From positions 37,829,524 through 37,893,523 of the forward strand of contig CM075862.1 in the NCBI GenBank assembly GCA_037975125.1: a DNA stretch of 64,000 nucleotides, read 5' to 3'. Origin of the DNA: Latrodectus hesperus. Taxonomy: Eukaryota > Arthropoda > Arachnida > Araneae > Theridiidae. This document shows positions 1-15,142 of the stretch, in pieces. Under the pieces are notes generated by a model. The model did no database searches and was not told the DNA's origin. It worked only from the letters and a program-made list of their open reading frames with translations. The stretch's first letter is position 1. The number at the start of each line of letters is the position of its first letter. The position numbers were made by a program, and so were the translations under genes.

Positions 1-2436
1 CAATATATATTTCCCACTAGCATTGAAAGAATAATTTACCGGCATTTGTTCCATAAATAAGACTCATATATTTGCCTGTAAATTATAATCTGGCTAAAAA
101 TAACTACATCAGAGATTCAGTTTGCAAATTTTTGATTAGTTCTTTTTAAAAAAACTAGCAATTTTCTGCAATTTCTCCAGAGAATAACTTCAATAATATA
201 TTATTTTCTGTCCTAATGCTAGGCACGTAGTAAAGAAATGGCAAAGGAGAGAAACGGTTTCTTTTTTTAAGTGTTTCTTTTCTCGTTTACAAGATAGTTT
301 GAAAGTTTTCTTCTTTTACAAAGTTATGATGCTCACAGGAATTAACATTTTTTTTATTAATTTTTTTAAAAAAATAATAAATTTAATTATTTTGCTAACA
401 TTTAGAGTATACTATTTAGTATTTTAAATTAGGGAAAAAATAACATAATTTATCAAAATATACATGAGTATTTAAATCTAGAAATGACAAAATCTATTTT
501 TTAATGTCTTTTTTTCGATGAAACATTTGTTATTCAAATATTTCTTCTGTTAATATACTAAAATTTCTTAATATTATTAATATTCATAATATCAATTAGT
601 TTCAGATTTTTATACACATTTTAGTGGTTTTGAATCTGTTTGAAAGTACCAAAAATTTCATGTCCTTAAATTTGATAAAAATTAGAATATGATTCCTGCA
701 ATAACTCTAATATCATAAGTGAAAATTTTCAAATCATATGTTATTAATAAAAATTGAATTGAAAATTTGACTATTAGACTTAGAAAACTGCCTTTTTATA
801 TAATTACTAAAATTATTATTGAATATTATTGAAATAGAATACTTTTTATAAATAATTTTTAAAAATTTATTTTCCTAAGGTGTACAGTAAAATGTAATAT
901 GTAACGTAAATTTATTGATATTGAAATACATACAATAAACTTTGATTAGTTATATTTTCAGAATTATTTAACGAAAATGAATTATTGCGATTAATGACAG
1001 AATGACTGGAGATTCCCTTTTATAAATATTTATTATTCACAATAAACTTCTTATTCTAGTCTTTCTTATAAATTTCAAATAAATTTTTGTAATGAGTCCT
1101 ATATATTTTATTTAGGAAGTAAATTGTAAATTACTTTTATTATCAATTAATTTGAAAGATTCATATTTCCTATAATTATTATTTAGAAGATTGTAATTTA
1201 TTTCATATTTACTTTAAATACGTAGAATTTGATATCATGATTCAAATATAAATGCCATTTTGTGACTCACAGCTATAAATAACAGAGTAATAAAATGTTG
1301 AGTTAAATCCTACATATGTCTTTCTAATTTAGGAAAATTTATAAAAAAATCAAGGATCCACACAAAAAATATTTGTAATCAATTTTTAAAAAATATTTCT
1401 ATTCACAAATATAATATTTTTTTCTATCTAAAATAAATCTATATGCATGGTGCCATACATTGAGTAATAAATATCAAGACAACAATTTATTAAATAAATA
1501 ATAATGATTTAAGTTTTTTAATTGCAAACAAATATATTGATGCAGAATATACATCTTGTACAGCTGACAGAATCTTAAGTTTCACTTCTAAATCATTTTA
1601 ATTCGTTTAATCTGATATTTAAGAAACTTCAAATGATAAACAATATTAAATCATAATCTAAGCAGTTCAAATTAGCATGTTATTCTTATATATCTTCATA
1701 CTGTAACAACAACTTTTAATCTCTATATAATTGTTTGTTTTAAAGGATTTTCTATCCACTTTAAAATTTCAAATAGACTACTCCTTCTTTTTACAAGTGC
1801 AAGAAAAAGCTGTTACAGTATAGAACTCGCATTGCTAAGAATTTAACTTTATACGTCATGATGTTTCTTTCTAAAATTATGGTGTCATAATTGCAAAGAT
1901 TTTTATTTACTTTTAAAATATATTTAATTTTTATGTATGCAAAAAAGTTTATAATTTCTTAAAATATGTTACGTTGTAGTTCCTCTTTTTTAAAATAAAT
2001 AAATAAGAATATTATTTTCAAATAACGAATTGTAGTATCTTTAGAAGATAATTGCTTAGTGAATAATTTTATTAATTCTCTTAAAAAAACAAATAAGTAA
2101 TTCAGATTCTTTAAATATATTTGTTTGCGAATTTTTTAATGTACAACAGTAAATCAGTCTTTTTTTCTATAAAAATAATCAATAATAGGATTATAAAATT
2201 ATATATTGATGTTAATTTCGTATTAAAATAATTTAAACCAATATTTCTGTTAAAAATTGCTAATCTGTTTAATTATTACTTTAATCAACAGCAGCTGTCA
2301 AATCTGACAAAGTAAAAAAAAATTCATTTTTTTAAAAAATAACCAAGGAAATTATCTAATAACAAACACTAAAATAAAAATATGTTAAATATCCCTTTCA
2401 CACAGAACTATTTAAAATTACACACTTATACTGATA
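1..2436. other. A+T-rich spacer, nothing recognised
   Basis: This stretch is made of short A/T runs with many stops in all frames. I see no coding signature, RNA gene or transposon terminus. It ends at the TA target site of the first Tc1-like element. Confidence 0.6.
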
Positions 2437-2438
2437 TA

Positions 2439-3973
2439 CACTGCGTGAAAAAAAGAAGGGCACTAGATTGTTTTTTCAAATAAGAGAAGACCTTTCAATT
2501 TTTACACAGAATAATTTTACTACATCACTTATAAAAATTTATTTACAATCAAATAATTATATCTGTAACATGAAATTAAAATATTTTTTGGTTATTACAA
2601 TTAAAAATTAGTTTTATCCACATCATATTGAAGGAAAAAATTAGAAAAACTGTTCTAAATAATGAAAATAAAAGTCTTGTTAGTGATGAATTCTTCTGCC
2701 ATTTACTTTAATTACTTCAAAGACTCTATTGAATCAAATACGGCTTGAGTTTTGGATTGGCAAAAATTGTCCCAAAGACAATTCAAAGCTTCTCGAAGTT
2801 TACACACCGAACAGTCATTGACTTTATATTTTAAATAATATTGAAGTCTAAAGTTTTAGCAACCAAAGGCCAAACCCGAACATTATTTGCTTCAAACCAA
2901 TTTTTAACGGCCTTCGGCATGTGAATTGATGCTCCATATTGATGAAATATCCAATTTTATTCACCTAGCGCCCTATGGAAGAAGCTCGGAATTTAAAATT
3001 TTAATGTAATCTGTATGTTTCTGTATTTCTTTCAGAAACTATAGATTGGTCGTTCCACCAAACCCAACAATTATACAAACCATTAAACTGTATTCTCCTA
3101 CATGCCTGGAAGAATAAGTTTCTTCTTGTGAACCCAGGCAGTGCCAATAATATTGATAAACGTCTAGGTATTCTAAATTCAATTTTTTCATCAGAAAAAA
3201 TAATTGAAGAGCATTTGGAGTTCCAAGACATGTTTTCTTTGACCCACTGTAGCCGGTGCTCATTGTACCTTTCGTTCAATTTAAGATGGTGCTTTCTTTT
3301 CTTGAATATGATAATATCCAATTTTTTATGTAGTTGTAAAGTGTTCTTCTGATTACATGTGGGATTCTAGATGGGTCTTGTACTTTTCCAATGCTTCCAC
3401 TAGTATATTTAAGTTCTTTAAAGATTTTTCTTTCTGATTACGTAGTGTCAATTTTTTTAGGTTTGCTAGTCTTTGCTTTCCTCTTACTGTTTAGATTTTT
3501 CAAGAAGTAAGAAACAGCGTTGGGACTGATCTGAAGGTACTCTCCTGATCTGAAGGTGCTTACCAATTTCTCTTACACTTTTGCACATATATTTACATGC
3601 CACTATTTGGCCTTATTGAAACTCACTTAAGGGTTTCCTCCTAGGCATTTTAACTGTACAAAAATTGATGATTTTTTCAACCAAATATATCTTTTGTAAG
3701 AAAGACTGTTCAAAATATCAATGTTCTTAACTTATTAAACAGCTGCATATTCAAAAATGAGAATATTTTTACTAATATCTTTCTACTTTTTAACAGGCAA
3801 AAAATCCTTATGCACAATTTCATAAAATTTCCTTTGTGGTAGATAAAACTCATTCACTGAAATTAAAAAAAAATAGCTTAATAAATTGAAATAGAACATG
3901 TACATTGATTGCACTAACATATAAAGCACATTTTTAGAAATATAGAGTGTCCTTCTACTTATTTAACGTTGTG
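2439..3973 (-). mobile_element. Tc1-like DNA transposon, full length, dead
   Basis: A 1535-bp element is bounded by imperfect terminal inverted repeats of about 28 bp. The left end reads CACTGCGTGAAAAAAAGAAG and the right end, read inward, CACAACGTTAAATAAGTAGA; both continue into GGGCACT / GGACACT. It is flanked by TA dinucleotides (2437-2438 and 3974-3975), the target duplication of the Tc1/mariner superfamily. Length, TIR size and a single transposase on the minus strand fit a Tc1-like element. The two TIRs differ at several positions, so the insertion is old. No passenger gene is visible. Confidence 0.85.
2712..3648 (-). pseudogene. Tc1-like transposase, degenerate
   Basis: Reading leftwards from the ATG at 3646-3648, the frame opens with a typical Tc1 N-terminus (MPRRKPLSEFQ, then VREIGKHL, a helix-turn-helix-like stretch). 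The middle has RLQWVKEN followed by IIFSDEKIEF, the block around the first catalytic aspartate. Further on is FHQYGASIHMPKAVKNWFE, where families normally have QDNAPxH: the second catalytic aspartate is lost. The third block (LDFNII, normally PDLNxIE) and a C-terminal LREALNCLWDNF also survive, ending at a TAA at 2712-2714. At least three stops and several frame changes break the frame, so no active enzyme is made. Confidence 0.82.
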
Positions 3974-3975
3974 TA

Positions 3976-4882
<907 letters not shown>

Positions 4883-4890
4883 AGATATGA

Positions 4891-7609
<2,719 letters not shown>

Positions 7610-8179
7610 TGTAAATTAAGCATTTATATTAAATTTTATGCATATAAATAATGTAAACAGTGTAAACAAACTTTGTTGAATACAAATGTCCCTTATGAAT
7701 ATCTCCAGATTATAATTACAATTCAGATGTTATTCCATGCCACTAGAGGGACAGGACATCACTATCTTTGATTCACGGTATTTTTATGGGATTCATTTTT
7801 CGTTTAAATGACCTATTCCTTTGAAAAATCACTGATGATTTGCTGACTTAAAACACCCCGTTGGTTCTGAAACAATGATATGAACACAAATCGTCTACAG
7901 GTAGCTAACTACCGTTAAACTCAATGATAAGCTGTTAAATAATTTTAAGCTGTTGTACAGTATAGTGTGTGTATCTTGAAAGCATGAAAACTACTTTTAT
8001 ATCGATGAATATTGTCAATATTTCTAATTACATATGAATCAAGATTCATCACATAAAATAGTTTCCAACCAATTTTCAATTTCAAAAAACTCATTAAGCC
8101 TTATCATCAGAGAAAATAATCGGTATGATAGCACTGTCATTATTATATAAGATAGTTTATTGGAAGACCACTCCAAATT

Positions 8180-8640
8180 TTTTCTTCGCATACATGAGAT
8201 GGCAGATTGCTTTGGAAATAGAAGTCTCATACAATACGACACATATATGTAACTTTATGAAGAAACCGTGGGAGATTGGTTCTTATAGATGATAATGTCC
8301 AACCCCACAGAATGCAGTTATTGACGATTGTCTAAAAGAAAAGGGCACTAACAATATAGACATTACCGAGGCAATGAAATCTCCATATTTCAATCCGAAA
8401 TTCATGAGTTAGATGCTCTAGATAGAGTCATTCTATGTCAACTGTCTATATCAGGACTCACCTGTACTTAAAACCAGCCATTTCAATGTTAAATTAATTC
8501 TTGACATGAATTGACAGCCTTATTAAAAGTATTAGAACTTACTGGGGTGGTTGTACAACTAAACAACATAGCCACATCTCTTATTAGATGAAGCAATGGA
8601 GAAAAAACATTAAGGAAGGATTGATATGATACATCTAACT
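8180..8640 (+). pseudogene. Decayed Tc1-like transposase C-terminal fragment
   Basis: In overlapping plus-strand frames I read blocks that follow the Tc1 DD34D order. A region from about 8218 resembles the segment before the second aspartate. LIDDNVQPHRMQLL (from about 8284) matches the usual (M)DDNAxPHR block. Then come LKEKGTNNIDITEAMKSPYF and FNPKF, aligning with the usual E-G-I-x-x-M-D-W-P-A-x-S-P-D-L-N-P segment. Frameshifts separate the blocks and the third catalytic aspartate has become Tyr. I could not find terminal repeats. The longer minus-strand open frames here (8039-8242, 8489-8677) are shadows. Assignment rests on motif order only. Confidence 0.5.
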
Positions 8641-8719
8641 TTGTCCAATGTTGTAGTAATTGCATGTATTCATGCATTTAGTTCTCATGTAAATATATTT
8701 CGTTACCATTTTGGTGTAA

Positions 8720-10600
8720 AGTACTGATAATTTCCATACAATGAGACATTTCATGCATAAAATCCACTGTTATGTAAAATTATTTTCTATAATTTATAGC
8801 CTTAAATTAGAATACCAGAATATATTTTCATAAATTTTAAACTCAATACCGCTAATAAGTAATAGTTATAACTAACATTTTTGTTTATAATATAATATTA
8901 GTTATGACTACTTTTTCTTGTAGTAAATATATTATCCTTGCATTTAGAATGGCTCATAATTAAAGATTATATTAGTTATAGCAATCAAAACTATTATAAG
9001 AAAGTATTTTTATTGAATCTTTCTATAAAAAACTTAATTTTTTAAGTTTTAAACATCCATTTTATTGAATCAACTATCCACATTTAAAATTTTAAGTATG
9101 AACTAACACATTTTTTCAGTATTTATATTTAATAATGAAATACTTATTACGTCACTAATTTTTTTTCATTATAAATTTTGAACACGATACCTCATTAATT
9201 GCTTCTTTCTTATCATTCTTGGGTTTCTTATAAAACTAAAACTGCCTCAATTTTTTTAATATCCAATTTTATGTTTTTAGGTAATAAAAGTTTAAAATTC
9301 TTGCCCCCTAAAGAAGTTAAAGAAAAATCAATGAACTCATTTTTCTTTAGCGTACAGTTTGAAATAGCATTGAATTTCTTCTTAACTACTAAAACGTGAT
9401 AATACCTCTGAACAGTTTTAAGACATAAGACATAAATATACATTTTGCATATCTTGCAAAAAAACGATAACTGTGCAATCTGCCTAAAATTAACTTCTTT
9501 ACCTTTTTTTTGCCTGTGATCATATCAGGCCTGTCACAAAACGAAAATGAAATTTTTTTGTCAATCTCTTAATTTTAATGTAGATATTTCGATATATTTA
9601 TTATTCTATTTCTATTATCTATTAATATTACCTTCCTATATTTCTAAGAAAAATTTGATTATATTTAAATGTTTTTGTCGCAATTTATTTGTAATTCTCT
9701 ATAACATATTATATTTAAAAAAAACTATCAAAATATTTGTCAATATTGTGTGTGTGTGTGTTTTATTTTGTATAATATAAGAATTGTAATAGCAATGATT
9801 AATAATTTATAGATTGCCAAAATCATTTATTTATATTACGACTAGAAAAACATGATATTTAAGCACAAATCATAAGCACATAAAATTCGTTATTATCACA
9901 ATTTCAATATCGTAATCCATTATATCTAATTATTACTCGACTTAAATAATTTAATTTAATTAAAACTTTGATTGAGATAATTAAACTGTAACTATTGTAT
10001 TGCATACATAATTTATGCTTTGTAATACATAAATTGTTAGGTATGTAAGATTTTTGAAAATACTTAATCAATATAAATTTTTGTCCACTTAGAAGATAAA
10101 AATTATTCATTGGTGATCTTATTCACTGATTAGTGACTGATCCCATAAGTATAAATAATATTTTTGATAAGATTACAAAACCAATAAAAAATACAATAAA
10201 CTTACAAAACCGACAGTTCGCTTCATAAAAGGTGCTCTTATCCACATAAATGTTATAAAAATATTAATTAATATTTCTGTGTTGCATGACATTCGAAAAA
10301 GTATTACAATTTTGCCTAAAATTTTGAAAGCTTTCTATTAATGAATATTGGAAGAATTACCATTTTACCATTCATAGAAGCTATAAATATAAGACGGTTC
10401 CAATCATATTAGTTATCAATTGACAAAAGACCTAGACAATGACTGAAATAGGATGCAACGACTGAACTAGAATATCATCTTGATTACTGTAATTTCTGTA
10501 TATAACCTTACTTAATAACTTGGCAAGAAAATTAATAAAAAATTAAATGCCTACATCTGAAATTATGTACCATAGCTTATGAAACTATTGATAGTAAATA
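8720..10600. other. A+T-rich spacer
   Basis: No gene or element was recognised. Short open frames at 9199-9443 and 9547-9780 are low-complexity A/T translations, and a short TG run sits at about 9748-9760. Confidence 0.5.
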
Positions 10601-10609
10601 CCTAGTAAA

Positions 10610-11085
10610 CTCTAGATCTTTTTAGACCTTTTTAGAACCACTTTAATAACATTTTGCGAATCAAAAGTCCATTTATGGAACTGAGCTGAGTACCTAAAGT
10701 AAACAATCGAGTAAGGTCATGGGTATCACTGTAGGACATTAGGACATATACATTAGGACGTGACTTTTTCTCTCTCTTCTGGCATTTTCTACGCATAAGG
10801 TCTTGTTGAAAAAGTTCCTTCACATGAAGTCGTTTTCTTTATCCTCTCTAGAGAAGTAGTCATGCTTTTCTGCTCTACTTCAGCCATCGAGGAACTAAAA
10901 GTCATTTCTACTTCTAGTGCCAAAGGAGTCATTTTTATTCCCTTAGTTGATTTAATCTGGATTTTCTTATCTTAAAAAGATAGATCTACCTCAAAGGTTT
11001 TACCTGCACGTACAGTGGCCTTATATCTTAGAAAATATGATCAAACCATCATTACCCAATAATTCAGAAAAATTACTGGGTGATA
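10610..11085. other. Less A+T-rich segment, identity unknown
   Basis: This stretch is more G+C-rich than its surroundings and directly precedes the helicase fossil, so it may be part of the same Helitron remnant. A 63-codon minus-strand frame (10632-10823) shows no motif I recognise. Confidence 0.3.
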
Positions 11086-11087
11086 TT

Positions 11088-11512
11088 TTATCTTTGAAAA
11101 TTAGTTTCCCAATCATCCTTCTACAAAATAAAAAGCCAACGCGACTATCAATGTGACTAGGCTAACAGCAAAAAATTAATGAATAACAATTGAGGCAACC
11201 ATTTAAAATGAAAACCACTAAGGGGAACATGTACTACTACCATACATTCCCATGATACCAATGGATACTCCATTTGAATTCCAACGTCTACTGTTTCCTG
11301 TATAACTAGCCTTTGCAATGACCATTAACAAAGCACAGGAACAATAATTACAAGCATGTGGATTAAATTTGATAAATCTACGCTTCTCACATGACAGCTG
11401 TACGTTGGGTGTTCACGAGTTGGGAAAACATCAAATTTATTTGTTTTTGCACCAGATAGGAAAATGAAAAATGTTGTATATTTACAAGCACTACTAAGAT
11501 AAAGTTCATCAT
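11088..11512 (+). pseudogene. Helitron Pif1-like helicase C-terminus, degenerate
   Basis: Plus-strand translation in shifting frames gives the characteristic end of the Pif1-like helicase domain of Helitron RepHel proteins. In order these are ISFPIILLQN (normally V-G-x-P-I-I-L-L-R-N), a decayed N-P-P-R-L-x-x-G-T-R-L segment, EATI, IPMIPMDTPFEFQRLLFPV, then AFAMTINKAQ (helicase motif V/VI region, normally F-A-M-T-I-N-K-A/S-Q-G-Q), CGLNLINLRFSH, SRVGKTSNLFVFAPD and a terminal VVYLQALLR before TAA. Stops and frameshifts are present between blocks. The N-terminal Rep domain and the Walker A/B part of the helicase are missing. The same protein end occurs at 60 kb in better condition. Confidence 0.8.
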
Positions 11513-11774
11513 CAATTATCAAATATCTTTCATTTCATGATGATATTTAATAATTACAAAATTTTTGTTCAACTGAATATCGTTTGCAATATTGTTTAAT
11601 ATCCCCTGTGAAGGAGTATGTTTATTGTTATGTATATCTATATTTTTATACATATATTGTATTCAAATGACATATATTGAGATAATTTTATTGTTAATTT
11701 TAATTTTGATACATTTAATAATTAATGAATTTTGAATTGAATTTGAGGTATCAAAACTGCCTTTTTTTTACAAA

Positions 11775-11804
11775 CACAGTATTGTGTGAACGGGTACAGC
11801 TTGT
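11775..11804 (+). other. Possible Helitron 3' terminus
   Basis: A small hairpin (ACACA, loop GTAT, TGTGT) is followed 12 nt later by GGGTACAGCTTG and a T. Helitron 3' ends have a short hairpin about 10-12 nt before CTRR followed by a host T; here the last bases are CTTG rather than CTAG. Its position about 265 bp past the helicase stop suits a Helitron end, but the non-canonical last bases make this tentative. Confidence 0.45.
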
Positions 11805-12045
11805 TACCCAAGAAAACAAATGAATTACTGGGTAAGGGAAGATAATCTATCAATTTACCAGGTATACTAGAGGCTCAGTTGGAACACTATAATAGTAGTG
11901 ATAATTACTTAATTCATGAATCGCATAACGTCAAGATTACAGGAGTAGGTTCCTGGCTTCTTACCATGATGTCTTTTCAAAAAAACAAAAATGTCGTTCA
12001 TTTATCCACTATCTGCCGATATGTCTGGTTACCACTTTCTACCAT

Positions 12046-12122
12046 GTTCCATGACTCATGGTATATAGTTCCATGACTCATGGTGATCAGTTCCATGATC
12101 TCCATGAGTCATGGAACTATAT
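12046..12122. repeat. Nested direct and inverted repeat around TGACTCA
   Basis: A 16-bp direct repeat, GTTCCATGACTCATGG, occurs at 12046-12061 and 12068-12083. The second copy is also the left arm of a perfect 21-bp inverted repeat (12063-12083 with 12102-12122) around an 18-nt spacer. Each copy contains TGACTCA, which matches the AP-1/TRE consensus. No neighbouring gene supports a regulatory role. Confidence 0.85.
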
Positions 12123-12243
12123 TGTCTTTTGATTGGACATGATTCCTAATTATTTGTCTTCCAAATCCAATACAAATGAATATGTAATAAATCCATTTGA
12201 CTATTTCTAAAAATTTTCCATCATATAGAATGACAGGAATGTA

Positions 12244-12526
12244 AAGCCACCAACCCTGTCTAGTGGTCAGAGTGCCTGACTGCAGATAGGGAGGTCATGG
12301 GTTCGAATCCCAATTCAAGCATGAATGTATTTTCTCTCTCTGTCTACCCTGTATTTATCCTTTCTTCGTATGAATGAATTGTGAATGGGTGCCTAGCCTA
12401 TAAATAGAGTCCTATGGCATGTGTGTACTGAGGAGGTCGGACTCCACTCCAAGATATGGTTCTCTAGGAAAAGTGGAGCAGTGCACCCCATATTGTCAGC
12501 CTGGCTGGCACAAAACAACAACAATA
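12244..12526 (+). mobile_element. tRNA-derived SINE, family A, with TSD
   Basis: A 283-bp SINE begins with a tRNA-related head. Its A-box-like segment is TAGTGGTCAGAG and its B box GGTTCGAATCC, which are the internal RNA polymerase III promoter elements. A T/C-rich core with a TCTCTCTCTGTC motif follows, then a tail ending CAAAACAACAACAATA. Perfect 11-bp target-site duplications (ACAGGAATGTA) flank it at 12233-12243 and 12527-12537. It is closely related to the 283-bp copy at 49653-49935. The tRNA-like head is too diverged and its 3' half too altered to be a functional tRNA. Confidence 0.9.
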
Positions 12527-12539
12527 ACAGGAATGTAGA

Positions 12540-15007
12540 AAATGCTTAACTTGTTATTTTATTGGAAACGCATTTTATAAAATAAAAATAATTAAACGAA
12601 ATTAAAACGTTCATTAATTATTTCCTTACTGCTGCAACACAGACAAAATACTCTTCTTCCAAGTGTAATTAAATGTAATTTTTATCAAATGTATATAGTT
12701 ACCACAATTTGCGAAAGATGAGAAAAGTAATACATGTAAGTCACTTGCTGATAGTTAAGAAAAGAGATAATAGCTCACCTAATAGTTACATAAATATGTA
12801 TTATATTTTTTAAATAAAAGAATCTAAATAATCTAATTATATAATCTCATGAGCTAGGTCAAAATTTGCAAATGTTGCCTCCTTAATTTGATTTGGAGTA
12901 ACTGCTGATTTATTAAACTATCTATCATGAAAAAATTAATGATTATTTTTTTTCAAATGTGATTTTTTAATCTTTTCAAATAAAGTTAACATTTGCTGGA
13001 ATTGAAAATAACTTTTAAGTCTTGAGCAATTCTTTTATAGCTCCGATTTAATTGATTACTTCTCAAATTATTTGTTATCATTTTTAACATTTTAGCCTAA
13101 CAATCTGGTTTATCTTAAAAAAATATTTTTAAACTTAGGGTATACATTCTTTATAGATCAGTTGTAAACGATTTCCCAAAATTTATAGATAATACTCAAC
13201 TAAATATGCATCTATTTAGGCACATATGGTTGAGTATTATTTAATAACTTCATACATTTAAAATTATTCGGTATATTATCCATTTTTACTAAGTGTGAGA
13301 TAATGTTTTCAGTCAGTTTTAAATGTATCGTGAATTTTTATAGTCTTAAGGAAAATTTATAAACTTTTATTTTAAACAATGGATTTTTGATAAAAATAAT
13401 ACATTACAACTCTCAAATCGTTCAACATTTTTTGAAGAAGTATTTTCAGCAAAATATACACAAAATTTATTTTATACTGTAGTGAAAAGCCAATAAATGT
13501 ATTCCATGAGACTATAATTTTGGGAAATAGATTTATTCGGGAAGAAAATGTATAAGCAATGAATACCTATTTAATACTTCTTTCAACCGATGTATTTCTA
13601 AATGTAAGAAATAAATGTTTTATACTTAAATTTTGAAATTCATCAGTAAACTACATAAATATGAACTAATGCATTAATAATTGAAAGAGTATTATATAAT
13701 AAATCTTTAATTGTGAAATTTTAAATAATAGTTAGGAATTTTTTATTGTAAAACATAATTGAATTTATCAAAAACATCTCTGTAGGTTATCACCTTTTTA
13801 TATCCATGTTAAGGGTCAAAAATGAAATGTAAAACTAAATGTGATGCATTCCTGTATCATGATCAGTAATATGCAATTATTTTTAAATTGTTTGCAATGA
13901 AACAAAATTGTATAAAGGTTTAAATAAGCAAACAAAATGTTGCTTTGGAAAATTAATTTAAAAGGTTATATTTAAATTTTAACATTATTTTTTATAAAGA
14001 TTTACTAACAGCCATAGAGGATAACAGACCACGCTATCTTTGTTACGATTACGGTTGAGCAATGATGCTATAATTATCTATTAGTTACTAAACAAAACAT
14101 TTGACCTTACAGTGTTTACTTCATCATTGCGGAACTATCAATAGTACAAGAAGATTGCAATAAGTACGTATTAAATCTATTGTTGTTTTTGCCCTCACAC
14201 TCATTATACAGATAAAGACAAATAATACTAATGTGGAAATGTGAAATTACTTTATACTGCTCTCATTAATGCAAAATATTTTCTTACACTTTATTGTGTA
14301 ATAAACTTGAAATTATTTTGCACTTCATACACGAATTAAATTTTCGGCGTTTGTTTCCTGAATTCTTTGTTACTAAGTCATCTTGTAGGTTTTTTGATAT
14401 TACATTAAAAAATTTTCTAGTTTAAAGATTTTTATATTTTTTTAATAATGCATTTTTAATAAACTTTCACAATGTATGTTTTCAAAAATAAATCGTTTGC
14501 TGAGCACTTTATATGAGACTTTGATACAATTTTATGATCAATCCTGAGTTAGAATTCTGTTTTTGTAATCATCATTCGGAAATGTGATGAAGTATTTAAA
14601 ACGTGATACAAATTCACATTTTATTCCTTATGAAGCTCATAATTGCAAAATATCTATATTAAAGTTTTAAAATATAGGTATTTACTTTAATCTTATATTC
14701 GTTTAAGTATGGTTCCAGTCACAAAATAATTGCAACCATTTGGAATTCAAAACGATCTGTAAGTGATTTTAACAAATAAAGTTAATTTATTATTTCATAA
14801 ACTTAAAGAAGTATACAAATATTAGCTTTATAATTAAGTCTAGTTTTATTGGAATAACTTTTTATGAAAACCAGATATTATAATAAAACAAGATGTAAAT
14901 ATGATATGAAACACCGTAAATATAAGAAAAATATAAGTTTTAACTCAACAGATAGTTTAAAATTACTTTATATCATCAAGCTACATATCTCAAAAATATG
15001 AAGAAAG
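12540..15007. other. A+T-rich spacer
   Basis: No gene, RNA or transposon terminus was recognised in this stretch. Confidence 0.5.
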
Positions 15008-15142
15008 CATTTCAACTTAATTCAATAAAAACATTTCAGTTTAGTTCAATAAAAATATTTCAGTTTAATTCAATCAAAATATTTTAGTTTAATGCAATAA
15101 AAACATTTAATTCATTAAAAACGTTTAGTTGAATAAAAACAG
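15008..15142. repeat. 24-bp tandem repeat, about 5.5 units
   Basis: Units of 24 bp resembling CATTTCAGTTTAATTCAATA plus four A bases start at 15008, 15032, 15056 and 15080. They are followed by a shortened 18-bp unit at 15104 and a partial unit at 15122. Units differ by one to four substitutions. Confidence 0.85.

Noticed and set aside
8039..8677. Minus-strand frames 8039-8242 and 8489-8677 as genes
   Set aside because: The plus strand shows ordered Tc1 transposase blocks here, so these frames are shadows.
12260..12315. Possible functional tRNA gene
   Set aside because: A and B box motifs are present, but the sequence lacks a complete cloverleaf, continues into a SINE body and is bounded by target duplications; it is the SINE head. 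The same holds at 34.8, 49.9 and 63.0 kb.
15008..15142. CRISPR-like array
   Set aside because: Units are contiguous without unique spacers, so it is a minisatellite. The genome is also eukaryotic.
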